Source: Adiantum capillus-veneris (lineage: Eukaryota > Streptophyta > Polypodiopsida > Polypodiales > Pteridaceae). From it: a stretch of 64,000 nt of DNA. The position numbers and the translations under genes are program-made. Where the stretch lies: the NCBI GenBank assembly GCA_014529385.2, contig CM043962.1:89949680-90013679 (forward strand), written 5' to 3'. The notes below the pieces were generated by a model that saw only the letters and a list, made by a program, of their open reading frames with translations, ran no database searches and was not told the origin of the DNA. Below, one piece after another: positions 32,540-45,179 of the stretch (position 1 is the first letter of the stretch; every line of letters begins with the position of its first letter).

Positions 32540-34750
32540 TCAAGGTAAAGTCTTCAACGACTGTGGTTTACTATCTTTCGATATCGATGTGCCTGCATTT
32601 CCATACAATGATCGGATGTCATTTGGGTAGAGCTCATACTCCAGGTGGATCTTTGGGATAGGAGATGACACAAATGTGGCACTTCCATATTTTCTATTCC
32701 TAATCTGTTCCCATAAATCTTGAGGCTCTTGTTCTTCTACCTCCTGAATTGGCAGTGGTACTTGAGAATGCGTTCCATCTGTTGTATTGGCTACCACCCT
32801 CATATCCAAAGGTGTTTTCTCTACAAGATTGGGTAGGTTATTCTCTTCAGTTCCCCTCCCCTCTAACTCTTGAATCTTTTCTTGTATGATTATCTCGGTT
32901 TTTGGAGTCGTAGGAACTGATGGTTCCATAAGCGCTTGACCGTTTTGAATGAGCTCTTTGCACATCTTTAGCCTCTCTTTCTCATAGGCTGGATGAGGGT
33001 ACGTTAAGCACCTACCCTCTTCGGTTTGGTTAGGCTTTAGCCTTGCCTCGTAAGCTTTCAGAATTATGTCCAAAGGTTCGAACATTTTGTCTACTAAGAT
33101 TGACCCTCCTGATGGCAGTTCCGATGGTTTCTTTATCTCGTTGTTGCCCTTAAGGTCTCTTTCCCTTTGAAGTTGTTCCTCTTTTTTCAGCAATTTGGTT
33201 TCCAATGTCGTTTTTTCCTTTTCTCTTTTGTCTTTCATCTTGTTTCGTTTTGCCTTCCAGGATTTTTTAGGGGTTCGGACAGACAAGTTGTCTATCTCAG
33301 TTTGGCTGGTTGGGACGTTCCTTGCTACCTCATGTGCTTGAGCTCTAGTGACCGCGTTTATCGGAATGTTCGGTTCTGTTTTTTATCCACTTGAGCTTGG
33401 CACAATCCCTATTTTGTTCATGGTTGCTTTTCCTTTGTTTTCGGGGTTTTTTGGGCAGTGTGGAATAAGATGGTTGGTCGTGCATCCGTCACCCGCTCTC
33501 CTTTGCTTGGACAAACTCTAGCCCAGTGATCACCGCCACATTCATAGCATGGTCCTGCAGGTGGTGGAGAAGCTTGTGGAGTCCCATCAGTTGTCCTGTT
33601 CTAGGAGGATAGCCTCTAGGTTTGTAGCCCTGATTTGCCATAAACATGAGCATATTCTCATCGACCAAGTAATGATTTTTGGTTGGTTGTGCTATATATG
33701 AGGGCTCGGGCATTTCTTATGGAATTATCCATGGATTATGTGCCTCTGGAGCATATGCATTCCTATCAATTTCCCTTTCATAAGTATTGTTTGAATCTTC
33801 TTGATATGAGACTACCTGGATCATACTCTGATCAGAAGGTGGTTCAATGGGTTGAGAAATCCTTACCATAGCCCTATTTTCCTGGGGTAAGGGAGGTTGA
33901 TGTCCCAGCATAGGTTGAGCTTTTTCCGAACCCAAGATTGCATTATTTGGCCCCACTTGGTACCTTGGAGGGGGCGGACGTTGTTGTCCCCCATGTGGTC
34001 CATATTGTCTCTCTCTAACATAGTTCCAATTATAGAAACATTCGTGAGTTTCGTGGTTTGTCCATTTTTGTTCTGTAGCACACCATTTCAATATTTGCTG
34101 TGCGTTTGCTCCTGGCCTTTGTTGAAGGTTGCATCACTGGGTTGGATGATCTCATCCACAAGTATCGCATTTTTGGGTGGGCGGTTGTCGTGTGTTTGGG
34201 TTCGTCGTGTTTCCTTGGTTTATCCTCCTGATCACTTCCTCGATCATTTGATCAACGTCCGGCACAGTTGGGTTTTGCCCTCCCAATTTTGTCGTGGACT
34301 CATTCATGGTCGAAGAGGTGCTACTAGTCCCCTGATGTGTGTCTTCAGTCACCTCCCCATATGCTTTGCAATTATCTACAAGATACAACGCCTCTTTTGT
34401 GACTTGCTCAAAGGTTACACATGCTTTCAGGTGCAAGTCCTTTTTGAGCGTGTCATTTCGCAACCCCTCTATGAAGAGGATTGATAGTCTTTCATCTTGA
34501 GGCAGTCTCGAGCAGAGCATCTTTTTATGTACTACTTGAAACGAAGTGATGCTTTCTTCACTTTCTCTTTTTCCTTTTGCCTAAATGCATAGATCTGGGA
34601 GACTGTGTTATTCTTGATCCCTCTTTTTGAGAATTCCTCAGCAAGTTCTCGGAGAAGCTGCTCAATACTTGGGAATTCCAAGTTGTTTAATGGTTGGAAC
34701 CAAGTTAGGGTAGTACCTTTCAATGTCAACCCAAATCCTTCATATTGAGT
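32540..34750 (-). pseudogene. Gypsy element 2 gag and nucleocapsid
   Basis: The core Gag is at 34729-34532 (LTWFQPLNNLEFPSIEQL, FSKRGIKNN) and 34520-34152 (RLPQDERLSILFIEGL, LRNDTLKKDL). A Pro/Gln-rich region follows (34091-33717). A zinc knuckle, CYECGGDHWARVCP (CX2CX3HX4C), is readable at about 33505-33550 in a different frame from the flanking ORF. Then comes a highly charged, Lys/Glu-rich frame (33286-32540) with predicted coiled-coil character. It is fragmented by stops. Confidence 0.75.
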
Positions 34751-34993
34751 GTGGAAAGCAGTTACCTATTCCGCTCTCAATACTTCTTTGAAGATTGAAA
34801 CATGGGCATATGGATCTCCAGATACATTATACTTTTTGGGTAAGAATTTTGCTACCTGAGATGGTCGCATACACCTGGCCTCTGCAACCATTCTAACAAC
34901 TCCTTGTCCCCCTAGTGTGGCTTCTTTTGGTTCATAATCTCCTCTTGGTACTAACAGTGGTATCCTATCTGCTATACGTTCATCAAGTGGATC

Positions 34994-36000
34994 TCATGTA
35001 ATAGTCGAAGGGATTCCAGTGGTGTAAGTGAATTCGGGAACAGTACTGCCCCTATGTGTGTTCATGGAATCCCTAGACACTGTTGATCCTAAAGGTTCTG
35101 TTTTTGGAACTCGTTCATGTCCATAAGAATCCTCCACTCTGGTTCTCAAGGGGCTCTCAAGTACAGTCTCAGGTCTGATGTGAGTAGTTGTGGTTATTAC
35201 CTCTTGTGGATTTACGTAGTATTGGTGGAGTGGTCCTCCAAAATATGTATATCTCTCTAACTCGTTTCGATCCATTGGAGAGTACTTTTGGCCATACTTG
35301 TCCATTATGACCACCTGAATACTTCTGCCCTCCGTGTAGGTGTAAACATACAAGTTTTGTGGTCTGTTAATTCTTTGATGCGGGACTTGTCACATCTGTA
35401 ATAGAGTGTTTGCTCTCCATTATTGAACTTGTAAAGCCCCACACATGTGTTTTCTGTGTTAAGGTGCTCTGTCTCATTGGTGCATCTGAGTACTGCGTTT
35501 TGTTTCTCCATTTTGGGTGGTGCATCGACCAGCTCATTATCTACTTTGTCCTTGGTGCCAGTCATTCCCCATTTATCCACAATAAAAGGGTTATGAACCA
35601 CTAGGTACATCATTCCCTCTCGGTCGAAATATCTATCCCCGTCATAATCAACATCTACAAGGTCTTTGCACTCGCTTGGCTGATTTTCCAACTTAACACA
35701 GTAGCGGTCCATTCCATCCTTATAGATTTTGGCTTTAAGCACATTTTCAAATTGAAACTTCAAATACAAAAATTTCACATCAGATGTAGGCTAAGAAGGA
35801 CCTGCACCCATCGAAGCTGTTTCCTTAGGGTTTGACTTGTTACAATCTTCAGTCATGAGGCCGTATGATCTCTCAGACAAAGTGTCAGAGAAACTGTCCT
35901 TTGAAATAGGTTCCAAAGGTGGTGTCAGGAGTTTTTTGCAGCAAGGGATTGCGCATATGTACATATACATGCATGGTGCATCAAATAAAGAATTGCCCAT
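34994..36000 (-). pseudogene. Unknown N-terminal region of gypsy 2
   Basis: Two minus-strand frames upstream of Gag. The first (36000-35305, one in-frame stop near 35789) includes FLYLKFQFENVLKAKIYKDG and DVDYDGDRYFDREGMMYLVV, a hydrophilic domain with several Cys I do not recognise. The second (35353-34994) includes DKYGQKYSPMDRNELERYTY. Both are collinear with the element but have no known gypsy counterpart that I can name. They could be an extra ORF 5' of gag or unrelated sequence. Confidence 0.4.
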
Positions 36001-37067
36001 TTTTCAGAGCCAGGTGGTTACGTGGGGCCCACATGTGTACAGGTAGGACAGGGTGTACATAGTGCATCGATTTTCACTATTACCAGTACCACTGTGTTTT
36101 TTCTACAATAAGGAGGAGTTGGTAGCGCGTAAAACTTCTCGAGGAAGCTATCCGCGGGTCGACGACATAAGGTAAGCAGGTGCGTCAGATGGCATCAAGT
36201 GGAGTCAGGAGGTCGAAAGGGATCAATACTTGCACGCGGAGAAGTATGGACACGACGTGGGTGTTTTCTTGTGATACTTATGCAAAAAGGTCATCATGAG
36301 GACCACTTTTTGGGGCCACTTCACGTGGTTTTGGGATGCATTATTTGAAAAAAGTTGAGTGCCAGGTGTGCGAATGATGCAAAAAGGTGACAACTATGCA
36401 CTGCGAGGTCAGTTTTTGGCCTGTTCGGGGTCTGTTTGAGGTCATCTAAAAGGCCAAGGGTGCCCAACTAATAAAGCTAAGTGTGGGAACTGGAAAAACG
36501 GAGAGAATATCAGAAAAAACGTGGAGAAGAGAGGAGGAACAGCCGCAAGTGTGTTTTTGCTGTTTTTGGAGCATTTTTTGGCCCTAAACTGCTCATCCGA
36601 GGTCGGATTTGAGCACTGTGACATTGTAGGGTGGGGTTTTTGGGCATTCCGGACGCAATGGTGCTGTCCATTTTGCCAAATTCCTCACAAATTTTCTACT
36701 GTTTTTCTGTGTAATCTTCTCGAGTGAGTGAAGCCTCTGCTTAACTTTGTGGTTGTATTTGGTGTATTTCCTCAATACTGTGTAACCTATTTGCCCCATT
36801 GGTGTTGAGCTGAGCTTCATTGAGTCTAACCAACACCAATTTTCCTCCTTTGAGCTGAATTGAGAGTGTGTGTGTGTGAGTGTGTATGTGTGAGTGTTGA
36901 GTGGGCAAGTGGGAAATCTCTCTCGTCTCACTCCGTCTGTGTGTTTCCTGTCTCGGCCAGGCTGGTTGTGTAAGCCGAGTGGTGCCCCATAATGTGTATA
37001 TGTATCACCCCAAGAGTGTGTGTCGGGTCATTATAGAGGCGTTGTGTATGTTTCCATCCCGCTCACA
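36001..37067 (+). repeat. Probable 5' LTR region of gypsy element 3
   Basis: The right end, ...CTCACA at 37067, lies just before a primer site, so at least the right part is probably LTR. A (TG)n-rich stretch lies at 36865-36900. No partner LTR is present, so the left limit is unknown. No gene is recognised. Confidence 0.4.
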
Positions 37068-37070
37068 TTC

Positions 37071-37086
37071 TTTTGGCGCCCCCACG
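37071..37086 (+). other. Gypsy element 3 primer-binding site
   Basis: TTTTGGCGCCCCCACG follows the LTR end. The TGGCGCC core matches primer sites of plant Tat/Athila-type gypsy elements. Confidence 0.6.
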
Positions 37087-38118
37087 GAGGATCTTCTTCG
37101 AGTACCTTCTACTTCGAGCTTGAAGCTTCGAGATTCGGGGCTACACGTTACAGGTTACAGGTTACAGGGACAGGTATAGGTGATTCACACAGGTACAGGT
37201 AGCTGGAGTATAGTGATAGACTAGACTTAGTGATGTCACTTGCAGTTGTTGTGGGTATGCATCACTTGGCGCCTATTTGAGCGCATTGTCTACTGGATTG
37301 TATGTTACTTGTGGAAATTGCCATTGTACGCATTTGTGGAGCCATACTTGGTTGTATTTGGTAGTCCCATCCATTTTTGAGACTTGGTCTGGAAGATAAT
37401 CATTTCTGAGACTTGACTATACGCGATTTGCATTAGCCTTCGTGTGAGGGTCGATAGCGTGAGGTTTTTATTGCGCTGGGGGATTCTCAAATGTAGAGAT
37501 CCTTTCAGTGATACAGGTAGCTGGAGCACCCTTTTTGTGACCTTGCCATAGGCTATGTACTAGTGAGTCCTACTTTATGCTCGACTTCTATTGTTGACAG
37601 TTTATGCATACATATACAGTCTATATTTTGGGTTCCTACTGCTCTATTTCTGGGGAAACTCTGCCAAAATTTTTCCAAGTTATGATGGTTGGTTTTTTGG
37701 TCTTTTGAGCCATTTATGCTATTATGCTGCTGAAATTTTGGCAAAATCAGAGGTTAAGTCAGGTGTGCCTTCTTGCGAGCTTCATGGTTGGCTTTAATGG
37801 ATGATCAAAATGGCCCTCAATTCACTCCATTTCATTTAACTCAAAGAATCCATATAAATGTTCATGTGTCCAGGAAGATTTTTTTTCCAGCAGCGCATAG
37901 TCTTTATGTTCGGGCCAAGAAGATTACGAGAGATCTTGGAATGTCCTTTGCCTGTTGTAATTCCGATGATCAACTATGAAAACTCATTTGATGTGCATGT
38001 GTTTGTCCTTGTCTAAAGTTGAGCTCCATTGAAGTTTCTGGGGATTGGGTAGTCAAAAGTTTTGGGTTCTTGCACATGTGTTTGAAGGGGTTCTCAAAGC
38101 ATCGTAATTTGGGTAGCG
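37087..38118 (+). other. Gypsy element 3 leader
   Basis: Untranslated leader between primer site and gag ATG. It contains a short tandem ggttaca run at about 37146-37170. No supported gene. Confidence 0.45.
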
Positions 38119-39944
38119 ATGGCTCTCTCTTATCTGGAGTTTCATGGAAGAAGTGATGAAGATGTGGAAGACTTTTTGGAAAAGATGGAGGTTACCTGCA
38201 TTAGCAACCAGATTCATGACCCTGCGCAGATGTTACGTCTTCTCCAAAATTTTTTGAAGAGTGATGCACGAGTCTGGTCCAAAACATTTGAAGAGGAGTT
38301 GCGTGCAGCGGATCCACCTGTAAGATTGAGTTGGGACAATCTAAGGCATGGGTTGGAAGTGGAGTTTGTGAAGATAGAAGATCCTGACAAAGTGTGGCAA
38401 GAAGTACAAGGTTTGGTGCAAAAGGAAGGTGAGCCAGTAGATGCCTACATATGTAAGTTCTCATTGGCATGGGAGCGGATGTGCAAGGCCTTAGCACCAC
38501 AGGTACCCCCGCCTGACATGATGAAGAAGGACAGGTTCTTGGCTGGTCTTTGGGAGAATATACGTTGGAGAGTGGAGCTAAAAAATCCTAGGACATATGA
38601 AGATGCACTCGACGTAGCAAGGAACAAAGAGTAAAGCTGAAGAAAATGAGCCAGTTAGGGGTGGAGTCTTTGCCCATGAGGTCTGAATTTCAGCCTCTAG
38701 AGTCTTTACAAGGTCGCATGTCAGGGGTTCATCATGAACCAGTGATTCCTGTTACTACTCAGGTTATGCCAACAGTGGTCACTACATCGGTGCAAGATGA
38801 TGGGCTAAGGCAAGACATGAGGCAAGTGGTAGATTTGATGAATAATCTTAGCCTAAACATGCCAGGTCAAGTGGGAAATAATCGAGGTCGAGGGAGGTTT
38901 GCAAATCAGCCAGGAGGTGAAGAAAGGCCTAGGAATGGTGTAAGACAAAGCAATGGTATGTTTTGGAGGCAGACGCCCACATGTTATAATTGTGGAGAGT
39001 TGGGTCACATCAGCCCGCAATGTGATAAGCCACCAAGGATGGGGGGACACATGTATCCATTGCCAAGACAGGTGCTAACTAGGTCAAATGATTATGGCAT
39101 CAAAATTAAGGGAGACGAAGGAACCAGTGGATTGACCCAGGAGGAAAAGGGAAAGACAAAAGTGCTAAGTGTAGTCACCTTGGAGAAGGCATCAAAGCTA
39201 GAGGATACATTAGTGATGCCTATTGGGAAGAGGACCACAGAGGATAAGGAAGGAAGAAGTGCCCCAGGTCCTAGTAAGAAGAAAGGAAAGAGCCATGAAG
39301 GCGAGGATGTCAAGGCCAAGAGGAAAAGGAGAGCTCGTCGAAAGTTTCATGTTTCAGATTTTCCACTAGGGGATGGGCAATTAAGCTATGACTTGAAGGA
39401 GGATCTGACGAGCAGGAAGGCAGATGTTACTTTTAGGCAGCTTATAGAGATGGTGCCTAAGCTAAAGCGACAGTGGAAGAGGATGGTTAACCCAATGGAG
39501 AAAGAGCCAGAGAGAGGTTCAGTAAAGGTGTTGGCAATGGATGAGCTACCAGACATTTGTCCAATAGTAGATGTGTGGCATAAAAGGAAAAATTTGGGAC
39601 AAGGTTATGTGGATGGCGGAGCCCAAATATGCGTCATAACACACTCATGCGTTGAGAAGATGGGTCTCACAGTGGCTGGGGTGTCAGGTTTTCGGATCAG
39701 ATTGGCAAACCATCAAAAAGTAAAATGCTTGGGTGTTGTAAAGAGCTTAGAAGTGGAGGCATATGATGCAAAGGCAGTGGTTGATTTTCATGTGATGCCA
39801 GCAGGGTTGGGAGCATATCCTATTATACTGGGCAGACCATGGTTACGTGCAGTGGGAGCTGTTCAAGATTGGCGACATGGTACGATTAGCCTCTATGGAA
39901 AGACAGGTACCAAGAAGCTTTATAATATGGACACAAGGAAATGA
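38119..39944 (+). pseudogene. Gypsy element 3 gag and protease
   Basis: ATG 38119 opens MALSYLEFHGRSDEDVEDFL, a Gag N-terminus. The frame ends at 38634 and continues from 38646 in another frame, with the knuckle CYNCGELGHISPQC (CX2CX4HX4C) near 38985. A basic linker follows, and then YVDGGAQICVITHS at about 39605 with IILGRPWL, giving the protease. The two ORFs are nearly contiguous, so a single frameshift accounts for the break. Confidence 0.88.
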
Positions 39945-39998
39945 TTAGAGGAGCTTTATGAAGATGAGGATGAGTCTAGTGATGAAGACTCTTCCACG

Positions 39999-41535
39999 GT
40001 GACAGATGAGGACAGTGATAGCACTACGAGCAGTGATGAGGATGCTGATGATGCATTTCTTTTGATGGACAAAGAAATCCAGGAGTTTGGTTTAGTTGCA
40101 TTTGCGAATGAGGTTGAAGATGAAAGTGAAGGGCCTTATGAAGTGATTGAAGGGCTTATTCAAACCAAGGTTGAGTTGTCAAAGAAGCAGGAATTGATGA
40201 CACAAATGATCAATGGAGACCTCTCAGCTATGGAGAAGGATATATATTTGCACATGCTGGCTAGTTTTCCTGATTTGTTCATTACTTCATATGAAGAGAT
40301 CAGAGGGTTCAAGGGCGAAGAGATTCATATAGAGCTGAAAGAAGGTGCTAAGACAGTGTGACAAAGGCTAAGAAGGATGGGTCAAGATCAAATGGAAGCC
40401 TTGCGAGAAGAGGTGGACAAGTTGTTGAAGGCAGGGTTCATAGTCCCTGTGGAGACCACAGAATGGGTGAGTCCAGTTGTAGTCAGTCCAAAGAAGGATG
40501 GGAAGTGGAGAATTTGTGTAGATTTTAAACCCTTAAACACAGCCACTAAGAAGAACCCATATCCTCTTCCATTCATCGATCAAATCTTGGATTCAGTGGC
40601 CGGTTATGAGAGGTACAGTGTGTGTGTGTGATGGTTTTTCAGGCTATTTTCAATTGAAGATTGCTCTTAAAGACCGCACAAAGACCACTTTTATTACGCC
40701 ATGGGGCTTCTATTGCTACACAGTATTGCCATTTGGGTTGTCAAATGGACCTTCCTTCTATGAAGAGAGAGAAAATTGGGTGTTGGAACCATTCATTGGT
40801 AGTTGTGTTAAAGCTTTTATGGATGACTTCTGTGTTTATAGCAGTAGGGCTGAACACCATGAGAAGCTGCAGATGGTATTGGCTCGATATGATGAATGTG
40901 GAGGATAACTAAATTCAAAGAAATGTCATCTAGCACAGCCAAGGGTGAAGTTATTGGGCCATATGGTGTCAGAAAATGGCATTGAGGCTGATCCAGAAAA
41001 GGTTAAGTCTATTATTCTTCTTCCATCACCTACGAGTACGAAGCAATTGGCAACTTTTATACACAAAGTGAAGTACATGGCAAGGTTTATTCCATTGTCT
41101 TCTCAGATTCTTTATCCATTACAAAAAGTGGCAAAGCATGATCCATTGCAATGGGATGACAACTGTGAAGAAGTGTTTCAAGAGGTGAAAGAGGTGTTAG
41201 GGGGGGCTGTCAGCCATGCAGGCTCCTGATTGGGAGCAAGTGTTTTATGTAAATCCATCAGTAGGGGAGGATGCCATTGGAGCCATGCTATTGCAAAAGG
41301 GGAAGGGAAGCCATTATATGACGCTAGTGTATTGTGCAAGCCGTATGAAGCTGGTAGCAGACAGAAAATTCTAGGAAGTAGAGCTAGTGATGGCCAGTGT
41401 AATATTTGCTTGTCGACGATTTCGTCATTACTTGCTCCCACGACCTTTTGCTTTCTTGACGAGTTATGCCTTTTTTGCCACAGTTAATTAATGGCACTAA
41501 CATGTCAAATGTGGTCAAGAAATGGGTAATTGAGC
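39999..41535 (+). pseudogene. Gypsy element 3 RT and RNase H, truncated
   Basis: An acidic linker and IYLHMLASFPDLFITSYEEI lead, after an in-frame TGA (40359-40361), into reverse transcriptase: TEWVSPVVVSPKKDGKWRIC, LNTATKKNPYPLPFIDQIL. A slipped (GT)n run near 40618 shifts frame before DGFSGYFQLKIA. FMDDFCVYSS is the catalytic box, and KLLGHMVSENGIEADPEK follows another stop (TAA at about 40906). RNase H starts near 41225 (FYVNPSVGEDAIGAMLLQ in a shifted frame, FRHYLLPRPFAFL). It breaks off at about 41535 at a (CT)n microsatellite. Confidence 0.88.
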
Positions 41536-41935
41536 CTCTCTCTCTCTCTATCTCTCTCTCTCACTCTCACATACAACATGTGGAATTTTCTACCATACAG
41601 GATGTTTAACCTTTGAGGACAATAATACAATCTATCCGTCTCTCTCTCTCCCTCTACTAAAGTGTGAATGTCATGCGCCTTATCTTGCTTGGTGACCTTG
41701 CCAAACATATTTCCCCTGAGGATACCAAGACTAACTTACCAACAATATAAAAATTAACTCTCCTTGCTTGGTTTATACACATGTTATCATTTTGAGGATG
41801 TGTCCATATAAACGTTGTATCTAAACGGGAACTCATTTGTGTATACAATTTTATGCTAGATGAGGAGCAAGGTAATGACATCATTAGCGATGGGTAGAAC
41901 ATACCTCACATAAAGGTTTGCAATTAAGTGAAATA

Positions 41936-41997
<62 letters not shown>

Positions 41998-42113
41998 GTA
42001 TTCATCATCAACTGTAGCATGGTGTGTGTTTGTGTGTGTGTGAGAGAGAGACACTCGGGAAACAATGAGTGAAAGACGTGAGCCATAGTGTACGGAGCAC
42101 ACTAGCCATCTCT

Positions 42114-42168
<55 letters not shown>

Positions 42169-42250
42169 TAGAGAGAGAGTCCCTCTGTGTATACACACAA
42201 TATGCCACTTATAGGTTTGAAAGTTTGGACCACATGTGACATTCCATACA

Positions 42251-42282
<32 letters not shown>

Positions 42283-42308
42283 ATTTGGTGGATACAATGT
42301 TATGCTAG
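41536..42308. repeat. Non-coding with several GA/CT tracts
   Basis: (CT)n at 41536-41572 and 41638-41655, (GA)n at 41941-41992 and 42115-42162, (CT)n at 42252-42283. The segment at about 41835-41905 is paralogous to the sequence flanking the element 4 insertion (42285-42308 and 51437-51485), showing a tandem duplication of the target region. No gene recognised. Confidence 0.75.
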
Positions 42309-42518
42309 TGACGGGAGCAAAGCGAACCCCGGACCCCGACGGCCTCTAAAACACCGGGGACCAAATGGCGCGCCTCGAGCCTGTCATGGTAAAGCAAACA
42401 GGGGGCACCACCTAGCTTCAGCGGCTAGGACGCAAACAACACACCATCATAACAAAGTTTTCATCCAAGAGAGATGGATGCTTGGGAGTAATGATGAAGA
42501 GGAAAGGGAATGAGATCA

Positions 42519-42577
<59 letters not shown>

Positions 42578-43756
42578 GGGAGGGGGTATAGAGGCTTAGT
42601 ACTTAGGCACCACAAAAGGATGGCGAATTCGCAAACCCTTCACACATACACAAGCTCACTCCAAACACAAGAGTAGGTGGCGATTCCGCACACCTTACAT
42701 GGGCAAAACATTGCAAGAAAACATACTCACAAAAACCTCAAGCTTTATTTAGAGAATAAGGCGATGAAATGGGGAGCATAGGGTAGGGGAATGAGAAGGG
42801 AGAGCATGGTGTGTGTGTGATGGTGTGGGTGTGTGTGTGTGCACTAGGCACACATAGTGCATAGTGTATTCTTTGGTGATGTTGTGTGTGTGTTTAGTGT
42901 GATGGTGACTCCTCTTTATATAGGGGAGGAGGGGGGAGAAATTCTAGAATTTAGAAATGAAGAAATCATTATCTACATAGGCCATGTGACTGTGGGCCCC
43001 ACTTGTCTAGCTGTGTGTATATGTGCCAGAACAGCAGTCTCATGAGAGAGAGACTAAGAGAGAGAGATGGGTTGATGAAAAAAAAAGAGAGGTGACATGG
43101 AGAATAAAGTAATTACAAGAGGGGAGAGAGGGGAGTGTGTTCAGAGGTGAATCTGTGTGCAGATGTGTGTGAACACAAGAAAAATCAGGTAACCACCGGG
43201 TGGGGATGTGTCCGTGGGCACCTTTTTCAATGAAACTGAGTGTGTGTGAGTGTGGGGGAGGTTATTTAGCTACAAGACAAGAGACATGGCGCCCTTTAGA
43301 GAGAGAGGGGGGTATTTGGGTCATGGGATATGATAGGAGAGAGAAAGAGGGGGTGGGGTATACTATTTTGGAAGATAGGGTAAGTTGCATGTGAGTTAGG
43401 GTGCATTATTGGTGAGTTATAATGCATTATTGGTGAGAGGTGGGGTAGCTTGAGGGGAGAGAGAAAGGAGAAAGGACAAGGGGAAGAGAGAGGGGGTTGA
43501 CCTTTTGAGTGGAAGAGAGGAAAAGGGACACCCGGCGCGGCAACAGTGAAGAAAAAGGAGGCAAGGTGGGGATGGGCTACCCCGCAGGCATGAGGTGGCC
43601 TATTTTACCTTTCTTATATATTTACATAATCATAATTTATTTTTTTCTTACTTTTTTCCAATGCCTTTTATCACTCCCTCCCTAAGAGGGGTTTTTCATG
43701 GGGTGGGGACGACAGAAGAGGGGTATGGGAGCTTGGCTTGTGAAAGGCCCCCATCA
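42309..43756 (-). repeat. Gypsy element 4 3' LTR
   Basis: This is the downstream LTR of the minus-strand element, 1448 bp. It has a longer (GA)n tract (42521-42574) than its partner and lacks an internal segment of about 140 bp near 42805 that the other LTR retains at about 50343-50483. Confidence 0.93.
42913..42922 (-). promoter_or_regulatory. TATA box in element 4 LTR
   Basis: The minus strand reads cccctatataaagagg. The same sequence is kept in the other LTR at 50593-50602, where it would drive the element's transcription. Confidence 0.6.
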
Positions 43757-43784
43757 TTAGCCCTCTCCTTTTGGCTAGAGGCAT
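43757..43784 (-). other. Element 4 polypurine tract
   Basis: On the minus strand ccaaaaggagagggctaa immediately precedes the 3' LTR start TGATGGGGG, consistent with the plus-strand priming site. Confidence 0.6.
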
Positions 43785-45176
43785 TCATGTCTCTAGCTCA
43801 TCTGTTTGATCATTATCGTCGAAGGTGGCGGCTGATGGTGTGTCCTCATCTGGAATGTCAATTGGTGGAGCCTGGTCAAATCGAAGAAAATAAGGTTTAA
43901 GTCGCCAACCATTTACCCTGGTTTTATGAAGTTTTCCATCAGCCTCCATAAGCTGGTAGCTTCCATTGGCATACTTTTTCCTGATGATGAAAGGGCCTTC
44001 CCATCGGAGCAAGAGTTTCTTATCCTTGCGCGTGTCGAAGCGATTGTCGTAGCGGAGCACCAACATTCCGTTCTTCAATTCTTTTTTCCGGAGATGCTCG
44101 TTAAAGCTAAGCCGTCTATGCTCTGCTTGTGCTGCATAATAATTTATTGCTTCTTCTCTGTCCAGCTGCAGTCTTTCCAAGTTGATGATGTGATCTCTCA
44201 AATGCATGTTGGGTTGTTGAAGTTGGCTTGCCATTATTCTGAGACTTTGTAGTTGCACTTCAATGGGCAAGATTGCTTCCTTACCAAATACTAGATGATA
44301 CGGTGTGAATTCCAAGGATGTACGAAATGAAGTTCTGTAGGCCCATAAAGGTGGTAGTAGATACTTATCCCTGTCTCCGGGATGATTGTTTACCTACTTG
44401 GTAATAATTTTAGAAACCATTTCATTTACCTTTTCAACTAGGCCATTACATTGAGGGTAATATGGTGAAGAGTGCCTCCTTGTAATGCCCAGTTTCTGCA
44501 TTAATTCTCCTACCAAGTCTGCTCTGAAACCTCGCCCTCTATCAGAGATGATCTCTAAAGGTGTGCCAAACCTACAGCATATGTGCTCATAGATAAATTT
44601 AGCAACCTCTACCGCTGTGATTCTAGTGGTGGCTGTAGCCTCTGCCCATCTAGTCATGTAGTCGACCCCCATGATAATGTAGAATTTTCCTGAGTTGGCC
44701 CTAGGTAATGGCCCAATGGCATCGATACCCCATTTTTCAAATGGGCCATATGAGAGAATAGGTGTCTGTGGTTCAGGCATAAGTGACCTAGTGCCGGCCT
44801 TTTGACACAACTTACATGTTTTGCACCAGTGGTGTACATCACGGTTGAGGCTAGGCCATATGAAGCCTGCCTGCAAGATTTTCCTACTTGTTATGTCTAG
44901 GGCAAAGTGACCACCACAAACCCCATAGTGACAACTAGCAATTACTCCCGTGATTTCCTGAGAGAGAGGGACCTTCCTGAGTATTTGGTCCTTACCCTTA
45001 CAGTACAAACCGTCATTGATGAGTCGATACCTTGTGGCCTTCCGCGTCAGCCATTGCTTCTGTCCCTTTGTTAAATCTGATGGGCATTCCCCTGTTTCCA
45101 AAAAATGCATGATGTCAGGCAAGGCATCACTTCCTTGAAATAGAGGGAGCTTTAGTTTTATTGCTCCAACCACCAC
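43785..45176 (-). pseudogene. Gypsy element 4 integrase
   Basis: The minus frame has the HHCC finger (HYGVCGGHFALDIT, CKTCKLCQKAG), the core with WGIDAIGPLPRAN (first Asp), LEIISDRGRGFRADL (second Asp) and CNGLVEKVNEM (catalytic Glu), then LVFGKEAILPIEVQL and a C-terminal WEGPFIIRKKY block. A single in-frame TAG (44391-44393) interrupts it. No chromodomain is seen. The frame is shared with the upstream RNase H domains. Confidence 0.92.
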
Positions 45177-45179
45177 TTC

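Larger units (their letters stand above)
26436..36000 (-). mobile_element. Ty3/gypsy-like element 2, degenerate, no LTRs found
   Basis: Read on the minus strand from right to left: an unknown N-terminal region, Gag, zinc knuckle, protease, reverse transcriptase, RNase H, integrase and then a second retropepsin-like domain. The gag-pol order with integrase last is that of gypsy. Many stops and frameshifts are present. No LTR or primer site could be found at either side, and the left end abuts truncated element 1. Confidence 0.8.

Noticed and set aside
42309-43756. ORFs within the element 4 LTRs (for example 42857-43045)
   Set aside because: They recur in both LTRs only because the LTRs are copies; no motif is present and they lie on the antisense strand of the element.
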